From: Juglans regia
Lineage: Eukaryota; Streptophyta; Magnoliopsida; Fagales; Juglandaceae
DNA: 64,000 bases
Assembly: GCF_001411555.2 (NCBI RefSeq)
Contig: NC_049904.1
Span: forward strand, 20,597,370-20,661,369
Direction of reading: 5' to 3'
Part shown: positions 47,020-56,672 of the stretch, piece after piece
Numbering within the stretch: the first letter of the stretch is position 1
Layout of the letters: every line of letters begins with the position of its first letter
Translations under genes and position numbers: made by a program
Notes under the pieces: generated by a model
The model's database searches: none
Told to the model about the DNA's origin: nothing
What the model saw: the letters and a program-made list of their open reading frames with translations, nothing else

Positions 47020-48096
47020 TCATCTGGTGGGATGTAAAGGACTGATCCCGATTGTTATCAATAAAACAATATGACACTAACTTTGTAGTTGGTGGAAATT
47101 ACTCCTGGATTTTTGGAGGGGATATTAATCTTACTTGGTTTCCTAATGAGAGGTGGGGGGATTCAGTTTTTTCTAGTGCTATGGATACTTTTTGAGATTT
47201 AATTTTTGAGGTAAATTTGATAGATTTACCTTTAGTGGGAGGAGATTATTCTTGGTCTAATGGTAGATCTTCTTCTAGCATAGATAGGTTTCTAGTTTCG
47301 CCTTCTTGGGAGGCCCATTATGTCGGATTGTGGAGGTTTGCGAGTAGAAGAAGTTATTTTAAATGTGAGAACATGTGGCTAAAGGTCTTGGGTTTTGGGG
47401 AAAAGGCAAGATGTTGGTGGAATTCGAATAATCTTTTCGGGCACTCCTAGTTTTGTTTTGGCTACCAACTTGAAAAGTCTTACGTTAGATTTGATGAGAT
47501 GGAATAAAGAGGAGTTTGGGTTGTTGGATATCAAGATTTCAGCGTCTTAAGGAGGAGTTGCAAACTTTGGAAGAAAATGAGGTGTAAGGGTTGTTTTCGG
47601 AAGAGGAAAGAACTAGAAAATTATGGGTGGTTTCTGATTTGGAAGACTTAGCACTAATGGAAGAGATTTCATTCTGAGCAACAAAATTGAGGGTGTTGTG
47701 GCTGAAGGAAGGGGATAGGTGTACCAAATTTTTTCATCAAATGGCGAACACTCATAGAAGATATAATGCTTATTGAGTTTCTTCGTGACGGGGACAGGTT
47801 GATTAAGGATCAAGAAGATGTTAAGGCCCACATTGTGCATTATCAATCCAGTTGTTTTCAGAGAATTTATATTTTGACCAAAACTGGACAGCCTTGTTTT
47901 TAACTCATTAGAGCAGGTTGAACCAGTATGTTGGAAAGAGAGTTTGAAGAAGAAGAAGTTCTAGACGTGGTAAAGGGTATGGACAAGGATAAGGCTCCGG
48001 GACTGGATGGATTCCCTTTGGCATTTTTTCAAGATTGTTGGGATGTTGTTAGAGATGATATAATGAAGGTGGTTTCTGGATATTTAAAGACAACAT
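47020..48096 (+). pseudogene. LINE fragment (endonuclease end to RT start) inside the CACTA
   Basis: Plus-strand frames give the end of a LINE endonuclease: WIFGGDINLTWFPNERWGDS (47108-47160), where plant elements have GDFN, then LPLVGGDYSWSNGRSSSSID and RFLVSPSWEAHY. The linker follows, and then the RT start near 47985 with DKDKAPGLDGFPLAFFQDCW and DVVRDDIMKVVSGYLK, where similarity stops at 48096. Both ends are truncated. Several stops and shifts are present. It is a different LINE lineage from the one at 8940-19427 and in opposite orientation, probably a chance insertion that has since been deleted at both sides. Confidence 0.85.
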
Positions 48097-49500
48097 GATG
48101 AAATATGACATGAGCAAACAAAGCAGCCACATTCAGGTATTTGTTTATAATATAAGCAAAGAAAGCAACCATATTCAAGTACAAAAAAAAACATTTCATA
48201 CGTCAAAAACAACAATACAAGACTAGCAATGCAAAATGTTTTTTATTATTTTCTATCATGATAATTGGGTACTAAAGAAAATTTATTACAAACACGTAAC
48301 AAAGGTAATGACTGTGGGTTCAAATAGTTCATACCTGTTGAGATGGACGATGTGTAAGAAAAAAGCGTAAGTAGTACCGCTATCAAAACAGAAAAGAGCA
48401 AAGTGTATTTACCTTGATATAAACTAATTAAAAAGTACATATTAAAACAATAAAGAATAAAAAAAAGGGGCTGGAAGGTTGTTTGGCTGTGAAGAATGCA
48501 CTATTTGTGCTGTAAAGAGCTGAAAGGCTGTAAGAAATGAGTTTCAAAGGCCTGACTTGTTAATTTTTTATCGGAACCAGCCCAACTAAACTAACCCCCC
48601 CAACAAAAAGTTATAAATAACTGCAATAAAATAGATGAATGGCAATAAAAGATAGGTGTTGAACATGTGAGGTTTTTATTTCCATTAGGACTCTTTCTCT
48701 CTGTTGTGAAGAAAATTTGCACATAAATATAACACTAGTATACAAAACTGCATAACAGCTGAGTAATCATAATTTGCCCGTAACATCCACATAAGGCACT
48801 AACCATAATTCCAGCATCTACACAGCAGTGTGATACATGTATAATGAATAATGAATAAGAATGATGTTGAAGCATGGATCATGTAGTCTTCTAGCTAAAC
48901 ATTCCACAGATTTCACGATTCTATAAAGCTTTAGGTTCTTCTCCTAATTATGACAAAAGAGCTCTATCGTTTCAAATTTACACAGCATAGAAGATCATAT
49001 GACAAAGCTAGCTTATGAGACACATGCACGAATAGAAAGTCAGTAATAAGCTGTGAGTACAAACATCAAGACTGGGAAATACATTTGATATGTTCCAAAT
49101 GTATATGTTGGTCTCCCAAACTCATGAATCCAATCAATTCAAACTATTTTACAAACCACAAACCGACCACACCTTGAAGGGGTAAAATTTCATAACACAA
49201 TTCCAAATTTAGCACATAACATTCTAAATTTAAAGGCAATGCATCTAAATGTAGGAGTTAAAAGAGTTGAATTCGGAAGGGATCAAAACCTAATCAATGA
49301 AACGCAAGTATTTGTCGAAATTATGTATATACGTGGCTAAACAAAGACAATGAAAAATTGGGAAGAAGAAACCAGGCTCATGATCCAGAGATGCACACAC
49401 ATAGAAGAGGCAATAATAGGTGAGAGATTTACCAAGGGGGAGAGGGAGAGACAGAGTATTGAGAAGAGAAATCATCAATAGGACCAGATTTGAAAGAGAG
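48097..49500. other. CACTA noncoding region, nothing recognised
   Basis: About 1.4 kb of AT-rich sequence without frames or repeats of note. Confidence 0.45.
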
Positions 49501-49966
49501 ATTCACCTTTTAGGGGAGTTGAAAGTAATCAACGCCCTAGCCGTGAGTGGCGAGAACTGGCGGCAGTGAGGTTGAAAGGGGCGGCAACTATCGGCAGTCT
49601 CGTGCACGTCAAAGGGCGGCGACGCAAGGTAACCTGGGACCGTCGACAGTGAGGTTGCAAGGTGAAGGGAAATCGCTAGTTGAGGGCTCGGGGAATATAA
49701 ATTGCGAAGCAATTAGAAGTGCAATCCGTCGCATAAGCTCTTGTATTAGTTTTAGAAATTACTAATTCCTAAGACCTTTTTACACGAATGAAATCTCATC
49801 GCCTGTGGTTGTTTTTCTCCACAACTTTTCACTCGACGCACGAAATCTCGTTCTATCTGGCAAAACTTATTGTGTCGAATGGGTTTTGTGCCATAATCCC
49901 ACTATTTCCCACTGGCGGTAGTCATGGAGGAAAAAATCGTGGGAAAACAGAGTATTTCTTGTAGTG
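49500..49966. repeat. right terminal region of the CACTA
   Basis: The segment ends TTTCTTGTAGTG, that is CACTACAAGAAA read inward. It contains subterminal motifs related to the left end (TTTCCCAC, CGTGGGAAAA, GTGGTTGTTTTTC) and a GC-richer block at 49540-49700 without a domain. Confidence 0.85.
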
Positions 49967-49969
49967 ATT
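49967..49969. repeat. 3-bp target-site duplication ATT, right copy (CACTA)
   Basis: ATT follows the CACTA end at once and the copia frame continues from here. Confidence 0.88.
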
Positions 49970-51430
49970 TGACAAATCATCTGGAATGTTTGATGATTGT
50001 CATATATGGTCTGAAATGGAATTAGGTAATACCAACTCAGATGATATGCAAGTCTGTTGGGAAGAATCTATATTCTGAAAGGGAAAAAGATGCTCATAAA
50101 TGACTACATCTCGGTAAACAAAAAAATTATGAGAGTTCAAATCATAGAACTTGTATCTTTTTGGAACAAAAGGATAACCAACAAATGCACACTTTCTAGC
50201 TCTAGGAGAAAATTTTGATATGTTATTGCTTAAGGTAGAAGCATAACATAGGCAACCAAACACTTTAAAATGATTATAAGGAGTATCACCATAAAGAATC
50301 TGTTGCGGTGATTTACTTTTAAGAATATGGGATGGTATATGATTAATAATGTGAGTTGCTGTTAAAATACATTCTCCCTAAAAATTTAATGGAATATTTG
50401 ATTGAAATCTTAAAGCTCTTGCCACATTCAAGAGATGTTGATGTTTCCTCTCAACTATTGAATTTTGTTGAGGAGTCTTAACACAAGAAGTTTGGTGTAT
50501 AATTCCTTTGGAATGAAAAAATTCTCTCATTTGAAATTCTAAACCATTGTCTGTTCTTATGCATTTTATTTTTTGTTGCAATTGTGTATAAACCAGATTA
50601 TAAAATGCTATAAGAATATGTTTAACTTCAGATTTAGATTTCATTAAGTAAACCCAAGTTGATCTAGAATGATCATCAACAATTGTCAAGAAAAACTTGA
50701 AACCATCATGAGTAGGTACTGAAAATGGACCCTATATATCACAATGAATTAAATGGAAAATTGAACTAGGCTTATAAGAGTGAACTGGAAATGATAATCG
50801 TTTTTGCTTTGCCAATGGGTAGATTGTACAATGATGTTCATGTACAGATTTATTGAAAGTGAAATTTGGTATTGACTTGGAAAGGAACAATAACCTCGAG
50901 GATGAGGGATGACCTAGTCTATTGTGCCACAAGTGATAAGCAGAATTTACACTAGGTGAAAGTATGGAAGTAGCAATTGTACTGTCTGATGTTCGTTGCA
51001 GAAGATAAAGGCCAGCTGCCCTTCTACCCTTCCCAATCATCTTCCATGGGATGAGGCCCTGTATATAGCAAATCTCAAGCAAAGAAATAAAGCAACATTT
51101 CTGATCAAATGTAAGTTTAGAAGTTTAGTTACTGAAAGAAGATTATATGCAAAACTAGGAACACATAAAACATCTTTCAAAACTAAACCTTCTGATAAAT
51201 TGACAGTACCAAGATGTGTTACTGTAACATTTTCTCCATTTGGTAATTTGACAAATGTATTGAGAACTCGAGTGATTGAGGTGAAAAGATTTATAGAATG
51301 AACAATATGGTCTGTAGCACCTATATCTATGATCCAGGTGTTAGAGAATGATGTTAAATTCTCATTTTTCATGGATGGAAAGGTTGAATGACAAACTGTT
51401 TTACCTGAGAATGAAGGTAGATTGGATGTT
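49970..51430 (-). pseudogene. copia pol 5' half: protease and integrase
   Basis: Minus-strand order: protease core WIIDIGATDHIVHS (51350), where the usual DSGA reads DIGA. Then LKDVLCVPSFAYNLLSVTKL and the integrase zinc domain HLWHNRLGH...HHCTIYPLAKQK (50950-50800), whose second Cys (CTxC) is Tyr. The DDE core has [30 protein letters not shown] and [11 protein letters not shown] (50689-50440), with all three acidic residues kept. A stop (TAG, expected Trp) lies at 50378. The C-terminal part has FGCLCYASTLSNNISKFSPR and KCAFVGYPFVPKRYKFYDLN, with a stop at about 50000. The frame meets the CACTA duplication at 49969 and continues at 30740. Confidence 0.92.
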
Positions 51431-51504
51431 TATAGTACATTAGCTGCTTGATGAGTGTTTTTGGGTGACTCAGTTGGTTGTGGTCGAATTAATGCCAATA
51501 GTTG

Positions 51505-52494
51505 CTAATACTCTTCTTGAGAGAAAGACATGCAATTTTGATCAAAAGGTGTACTCAAGGATTGGACCATTACTTGATTTGCTGATGAAACTTTCCCTTT
51601 TTGTTTGTAACTTGGAGGATATCCATGTAATTTGTAGCACTTGTCCACTGTGTGATTGGTTGTTCCACAATGAGTGCACAATAGTTTTTCTTTTCTGTAT
51701 TGCTGATTTCCAGTATTAACCTTCAAACCTTCAACTCTTTTGTTCATGAAGGCTACATTAGGTTCAAACCCTACTCTTCCCATAGAGCCAACTTCTCTTT
51801 GTTTCTCTTCTTGAATGATTAAAGAGAAAACTTTAGTAATAGATGGTAAGGGTTCCAATGGTAAAATCTGGCCCCTAACATGAGCAAATTCTTCATTTTG
51901 TCCCATAAGAAACATGATTACATGTTGACGTTGTTGATATTCTACAAACAAACGAGCAGCTCCACAAGTACAGTTTTTAGATGCAGCACATGTACAACAA
52001 GGCATTTGATTATAGTTCATGAGTTCATCCCATAAGCACTTGAACTTTCGATAATAAACAATCACCGAGGTTTGATCTTGAGACAAAGAAGAAAGTTGTT
52101 TTTGCAACTGGAAAATTCTTGGTCCATTGCCTTGAGAGAATTGATGCTTCAACTCATCCCACATATCTCTGGCAGTTTTTGCATATACAATGATTTCCCC
52201 AATATCTCTGACCACGAAATTAAGGATCCATGATAACACCATGCTATTACATCTATCCCATTTAGCATATGAAAAATTTGTTTCAACTGGCTGAGTAATT
52301 GCAAGATTAATGAAACCGATTTTGTTCTTGGCCTTCAAAGCCATTTCCATTGATCGAGACCAACTGGTATAATTGTCTCCTGTGAGCAGATTTGAAACCA
52401 AAATCGATCCAAGAGAATCTCCATTTTGGAGATGATATGGACTAGAATCTTCTGTATTTGACGAAACAGAGGAGGAAGAAGAAGGAGCTTCCAT
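51505..52494 (-). CDS. copia gag (capsid/nucleocapsid), open frame of 329 codons
   Basis: The frame starts MEAPSSSSSVSSNTEDSSPY at 52494, about 60 bases inside the primer site. It has the copia gag N-domain (SILVSNLLTGDNYTSWSRSM, EMALKAKNKIGFIN), the UBN2-type capsid core (ARDMWDELKHQFSQGNGPRI; SSLSQDQTSVIVYYRKFKCL), a Cys-rich CTCAASKNCTCGAA segment, and one zinc knuckle CTHCGTTNHTVDKCYKLHGY. In full copies this frame would run on into protease; here TAG/TAA at 51505 ends it just before the protease. It forms the particle that packages the element RNA. The frame is intact, but it sits in a dead element. Confidence 0.9.
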   Translation of the reverse strand: MEAPSSSSSVSSNTEDSSPYHLQNGDSLGSILVSNLLTGDNYTSWSRSMEMALKAKNKIGFINLAITQPVETNFSYAKWDRCNSMVLSWILNFVVRDIGEIIVYAKTARDMWDELKHQFSQGNGPRIFQLQKQLSSLSQDQTSVIVYYRKFKCLWDELMNYNQMPCCTCAASKNCTCGAARLFVEYQQRQHVIMFLMGQNEEFAHVRGQILPLEPLPSITKVFSLIIQEEKQREVGSMGRVGFEPNVAFMNKRVEGLKVNTGNQQYRKEKLLCTHCGTTNHTVDKCYKLHGYPPSYKQKGKVSSANQVMVQSLSTPFDQNCMSFSQEEY

Positions 52495-52554
52495 TCTTGC
52501 AGTGGAAATTCAAATCTTGTAGAGGATTTCGAAGCAAAACCCTAGGTTATTATT

Positions 52555-52566
52555 CTTCTGATACCA
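52555..52566 (-). other. copia primer-binding site (tRNA-iMet type)
   Basis: TGGTATCAGAAG on the minus strand directly follows the 5' LTR end and pairs with initiator-Met tRNA, the usual copia primer. Confidence 0.9.
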
Positions 52567-52789
52567 TGACACAACTTCAATCAAGAAGATAAAGAAGATT
52601 AAAGTTGACAAAAGAAATCATATATGATATTACCCTTTTAAGGAAATACATCGACTTTACCCTTCTATTTATATACAATTGAGTCTAACTAACTGATAGT
52701 AAAAGACTAAAACAGAATTAGCTAAACAAAGGGACTAAAGTATTTAGTAAGGACTAAAAGGTAAAATCAACTTGACAGTATTTACAATA
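52567..52789 (-). repeat. copia 5' LTR
   Basis: 223 bp, the partner of 28649-28872. On the minus strand it starts TATTGTAAATACTG and ends GAAGTTGTGTCA, followed by the primer site. Confidence 0.93.
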
Positions 52790-52794
52790 ACTCC
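52790..52794. repeat. 5-bp target-site duplication ACTCC, right copy (copia)
   Basis: ACTCC, identical to 28644-28648. Confidence 0.9.
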
Positions 52795-52862
52795 TACAAT
52801 CCAAAACTCAACTCCCTTCCACCATAGTTCTAATAATAACTTTGACTCTTGTTTCTCATGAA
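52795..52862 (-). pseudogene. upstream part of the unknown coding fragment cut by copia
   Basis: Minus strand ESKLLLELWWKGVEFWIVGV leads straight into the copia duplication and continues, after the element, at 28648. Too short to identify. Confidence 0.45.
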
Positions 52863-52892
52863 TGTAAAATAAAAATATGGAATATCGAAGGA

Positions 52893-52898
<6 letters not shown>

Positions 52899-52924
<26 letters not shown>
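52899..52924. repeat. (GA)n microsatellite
   Basis: Thirteen GA units between the unknown coding fragment and the LRR fragment. Confidence 0.95.
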
Positions 52925-52939
52925 TAAATATGTAGAGAA

Positions 52940-53060
52940 TAGATCATAGGGGAATTTGTTAGCTCCCAAATTGAAAAATTCTAGGCTCTGCAAATTACCA
53001 ATTTCACTTGGTATTGCACTTGTCACAATATGTATTACTCTATTAAAAAAAATGTTTATA
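52940..53060 (-). pseudogene. second, short LRR receptor-kinase fragment
   Basis: Minus strand reads VTSAIPSEIGNLQSLEFFNL and GANKF, one LRR unit of the same subfamily as at 27725-26964. Both this unit and the one at 27700 are preceded (minus-strand sense) by similar noncoding sequence (TAATAGA.(G)TAATACATAT...ACAAGT), so the homology goes beyond the repeat itself. This is therefore a duplicated piece of the same locus, not just another repeat of the same gene. It is cut off after GANKFP. Confidence 0.7.
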
Positions 53061-53109
53061 ACAAATCGAACATGCAACTTATTAGTAGTAAGAGAACAAT
53101 CAAGACTTC

Positions 53110-54281
53110 GAATATGTTCCATGGTTGATAAGGCATATCAACATTTATAATTGGTTGAGCCACCCTTGAGTTGATTGCAGTGGTGGAGCCACATGCATGC
53201 ATTCTAGTGGGTGCAATTTTTACAGTCACAATTCTTTTCTTTTGTTTTTTCACCTGTCGCACTTACTAAAAGAATAAGGCAACCATAATTATTGAGAATC
53301 CATTTTAAAATTCTAACCATTAAAACATTTTGAACTTTTCACGAAAAGGGCTTTAAGTTTTATTTACTTCAAAGTAATTCCAATATAAAAAAATCCCAAC
53401 TTCCATAGCCATGCATTTAGAAAAATCTTAAAAATCCATACATGACCAAATAGTTTTTGCCCCGCTAAAAAATTATAAACTTTTTTATTTAATCCAGATT
53501 GCATATATACTAATGAATGGTCATATAGACATAGTCGACCAAAACAAGACTAAGGTTACATTACATTAAAGTACTTATAAGTTGTAGCCAAAGTACGTAT
53601 AATACTATAAGCTAGCATTGTTAACTTCATCTCAATTTTCAGAGCTACACTCGACATGGGATTTAACAATATTGGAGAATAAAATTATTGGCACTTATGA
53701 CTTATCCTAAAACTATTGGTAGTTATGGTTTATCCTTGTAGATGACTTTTTAATGAAAATTACATATTCCACCATGGGGTGTCACTATCACTACCTCAAC
53801 CTTGTAGATGACTTTTTAATGAAAATTACATATTCCACCATGGGGTGTCACTATCACTACCTCATGCTGGCTCAACCTAACCATTTATTTTTTTTTTTGC
53901 TTTCATTTTGAAGTACCTAATTAGAGAAGATCATATATAGAACATGCATATATATATATATATATATATACACAAAACACTAAATCAATGGTGACACATT
54001 GGCATTTTTATTATAATAAATTAATATAAGACGTCAAGTACGTAAGCTTCCAAGTTGTTGTAGGCAAGCGTTAAAAATATGAGCATGGTTAAGTTCCCTA
54101 TTTCATGTAACAATTTTCCTTTGAAATTATTAGACGACAAGACTATAGCTTGCAGCTATTTGCAGTTGAACAAAGAGGATGAGAGACTTCCTGTGAAACA
54201 TGCAATTACACTTATTTAGAAACAATTATTGGATTTTACTTACCGATAATTAACAACATAATCTACCAATCAAGACTAAAT
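53110..54281. other. AT-rich intergenic stretch
   Basis: Noncoding, with a 66-bp tandem duplication at 53734-53865 and an (AT)n run at 53948-53970. Nothing else recognised. Confidence 0.5.
53734..53865. repeat. tandem duplication, 66-bp unit
   Basis: CCTTGTAGATGACTTTTTAA to CACTACCTCA occurs at 53734 and again, identically by eye, at 53800. Confidence 0.95.
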
Positions 54282-54950
54282 CATTACAATAGAATTTGGT
54301 TTTTGTGACGGAAGAAACCGTCACAAAAAATAAGCAAACCATCACAAAAACTTTTTTTCTGACGGTTTGAGACCGTCACCTAAAAGGCATCACAGAATGT
54401 TTTTTTTTTTTTTGTGATTGTTCGAAGTCTTCCGTGGGAGCTAACTTTCGAACATGATGATTTTTTGTGATAGTTAAAAACCAACACAGAAAGCAACGTT
54501 GCACGTATAAACCGACTTTTGAACGTTAACCCGACTGATTAACATTCGCATGTAAAAAAATTGATGTTCGTTATTTTTGCTTTGCATGAATGATATTTAC
54601 GTTCGAACGTTAACTCGAAGACATTTGAATGTAACATTTGGATGTTAAAGGAGAAGAGTTCGACCATAAATGTGCGTTAAAATTTAGATCGTTTGTGCGT
54701 TAAAATGTGCGAACGTAGTATCTTACGTTCGAACGTTTTGTTCAAATTTACTGGTATTTTGTTTGTACGTTAGATTTGAACATGAATCAAAGTTCAAATG
54801 TTTTTTCTTTACTGCGAACGTTATGATCAGAAATAGTAATTTTATAAAATTAAATAGCATACAAATTGTTTCATATCACGTCATAAATGTAACAACTAAT
54901 AATGTCTTATAGAGTTGCAAAAATAGAGAATAAAAGTTTCTAATAATGAT
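54282..54950. repeat. subterminal inverted-repeat region of CACTA 2
   Basis: Close to the end is a perfect hairpin, GTGACGG-AAGAAA-CCGTCAC (54307-54326). A second imperfect pair, TGACGGTTTGAGACCGTCA, is at 54361-54379. Further in, TTCGAACGTTAA-type palindromic words (TTCGAACGTT, GAACGTTA) recur about eight times up to 54830. These are likely transposase or TnpA binding sites. Confidence 0.8.
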
Positions 54951-54959
54951 AATGATAAT

Positions 54960-56618
54960 GATAGATTGATCATTTCTTCTTCTTTCCTCGCCTTCTGCGA
55001 TCCCGCTGAATTGACATAACACGTTTCATCTAGACCATCATCTTCCTTTACACTTGCTCTTGGACTTCAATGCGTATTCTCTCATCGCGGTCTCTTTGTT
55101 GCTTCTGCAAACGCGTCTCTAAATTAGACTATCTCAATAAGAGAGACTCCAACTCCTGTTGTCTTGACTTTATTTGCTCAATTTCTTGGCGTGCTACATC
55201 TAAATCTTTAGTAAGATTGTTAACTTTCGAAGTAAAGGTCTTGGAGGATGAACCGACACACTTGAAAGAATGTCCCAAACCTCTTACCAAACTAGATTTG
55301 GTCCCGAGCACTTGTGTGAACATGTCTATGTCACTAAGAGAAGATTCCTCAAAGGTTGATTGGATCTCAATCATTTTTCCTGCAATTACAACAAAAATTT
55401 GATAATAAAGCTGATATATTAAAAGAAATGAGGAATCAAACATAATATGAATTCATATATTGCATAATTTAGTCACAGAAAATAACATCACTTACATAAA
55501 TATCTTTAGTGACAGGATCAACCCAATCAATGTGATCATCAGTGTGAGTAGTAGTATAGACATGAATGAGGGAGAAATTTTCAGGATCATCACATTTCTA
55601 ACAAAGCGACATTAGTACATTTAAAAAATAATGTTAGTACTTAAATAAAATAATATGATAAAAATGAGTGAGAATTAATAAGTTATCAATTGTCATTTTA
55701 TCAGCAAGACGTTGGAATGACCTTGAGACGGCACGATGGTAGATTTTCAAAGCCGTTTTATTCTGTACATTGATAGAACTTAAGTCTTGCAGGAGAAATT
55801 AACAATGTTAAATATAATATATGAAACTAATATAGATGTAAATAACTTACAGGGAATAAATCTAGAATACCTGATAATCTGGACTTGCGAAAAGATCACA
55901 GCACTTCCTCCAATCATCTAACTGCATTTTTTGACTAACTTCATTTTTTGAAAAGAAACTGAACAGCCACTTCCAACGTCTCGAACTTCTTGAAGTGGCC
56001 ATGGCATCGTCCCTTGTGACGCCAAAATAATGTAGCCATCAACTCGTTAATAGTTTGCACATCCTCGCTATGGCCAAAATTGAGGTCGAATTCATCCTAA
56101 GAAGTGAATTGCGTCAAAAATATGAGATCAAAACATCTCTAAAACAATTTACGTTAGTATATAAACTCACCAGTACACGACTCCGAATGTGATCCTTCAT
56201 CTCATTTGGAACATCTCTCCATGATTGCACATAAAATGGAGCATAAACTTGAACTACTGTGCCGACATAGGAGGCAATTGATGCTGTACTATCGTCAATT
56301 CCTCCAGTGTAGTTATCAGGAATGTTGACCTTGATTTTTGCGTGCCTTCTATTTCTTTTAAGAGTAGGGCCACGCGTGTAGCCACGTCCATGACGTGACA
56401 ATGCATCAGCTAATATTTTTTAAATAATTCAATACAGTCCCCAAAGTATTGAAATATAATTAATTATCAATAATATTTCTTTTCTGGTAGGTGTTGACTG
56501 GTTGTCTGTCTCCTATGTATTAACTTGTTCAGGAGTAGTGTCCTCAGTTGGGGAGTCGTGAACGGATTCTGGACTTGAGGGAGGAGGCACATTTCTTTGT
56601 TGTCGTTTTGGTGGCATC
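54960..56618 (-). pseudogene. CACTA 2 second gene, Transposase_24 (TnpA-like)
   Basis: The start is MPPKRQQRNVPPPSSPESVH (from about 56615). Then RGYTRGPTLKRNRRHAKIKV and FYVQSWRDVPNEMKDHIRSR (56401-56160) are followed by exon pieces with HTDDHIDWVDPV near 55540. The block DIDMFTQVLGTKSSLVRGLG (55350) aligns with DVFKEVLGYKSGYAQGLGHV in the first CACTA. The end is a coiled coil, VARQEIEQIKSRQQELESLL, and a basic tail RRRRGKKK near 54975. AT-rich gaps look like introns. Some in-frame stops are present (one near 56520, one at about 55129), though intron borders could explain part of them. Probable DNA-binding accessory protein of the element. Confidence 0.72.
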
Positions 56619-56672
56619 CTTGAAAATGATTAATATTTAAAAGAAAATTAGTATAGAATAATTTATAAAAAA

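Larger units (their letters stand above)
30741..49966 (-). mobile_element. CACTA (En/Spm-type) DNA transposon, 19.2 kb, inside the copia pol gene
   Basis: The right end, read inward, is CACTACAAGAAATACTC, a standard CACTA terminus. The left end reads CATGGCAAAAGG, a diverged form, but the 3-bp ATT duplication and the exact continuity of the copia frame fix it at 30741. The minus strand carries a TNP2-type transposase (44303-40692) and downstream a Transposase_24-type gene (35728-33951), the usual two-gene set. Subterminal regions hold many GTGGGAAA / CGTGG(T/C)A motifs. Passengers or duplications inside are a LINE fragment (47020-48096) and tandem repeats at 37118 and 39631. At 19.2 kb it is large for the class; the introns and spacers are AT-rich and featureless. 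Confidence 0.92.
28649..52789 (-). mobile_element. Ty1/copia retrotransposon, complete with both LTRs, split by a CACTA element
   Basis: Both LTRs (28649-28872 and 52567-52789) are present and flanked by ACTCC. Between them on the minus strand are gag, protease, integrase, RT and RNase H in copia order, plus a tRNA-iMet primer site and a polypurine tract. Without the 19.2-kb CACTA insert and its 3-bp duplication the element is about 4.9 kb, the normal copia size. I count roughly 14 differences between the two LTRs by eye (about 6%), so the insertion is not recent. The LTRs begin TATTGTAAATA and end GTATCA or GTGTCA, a TA...CA instead of TG...CA form. Several stop codons and catalytic changes make it non-autonomous. 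Confidence 0.93.

Noticed and set aside
28640..52800. Two separate copia elements at 28.6-30.7 kb and 50.0-52.8 kb
   Set aside because: One lacks gag to integrase and the other lacks RT and RNase H; they share flanking ACTCC and join in frame, so they are halves of one element.
54300..54400. Rho-independent type terminator from the GTGACGG hairpin followed by A/T runs
   Set aside because: Bacterial terminators do not apply in plant nuclear DNA; the hairpin belongs to the transposon end.
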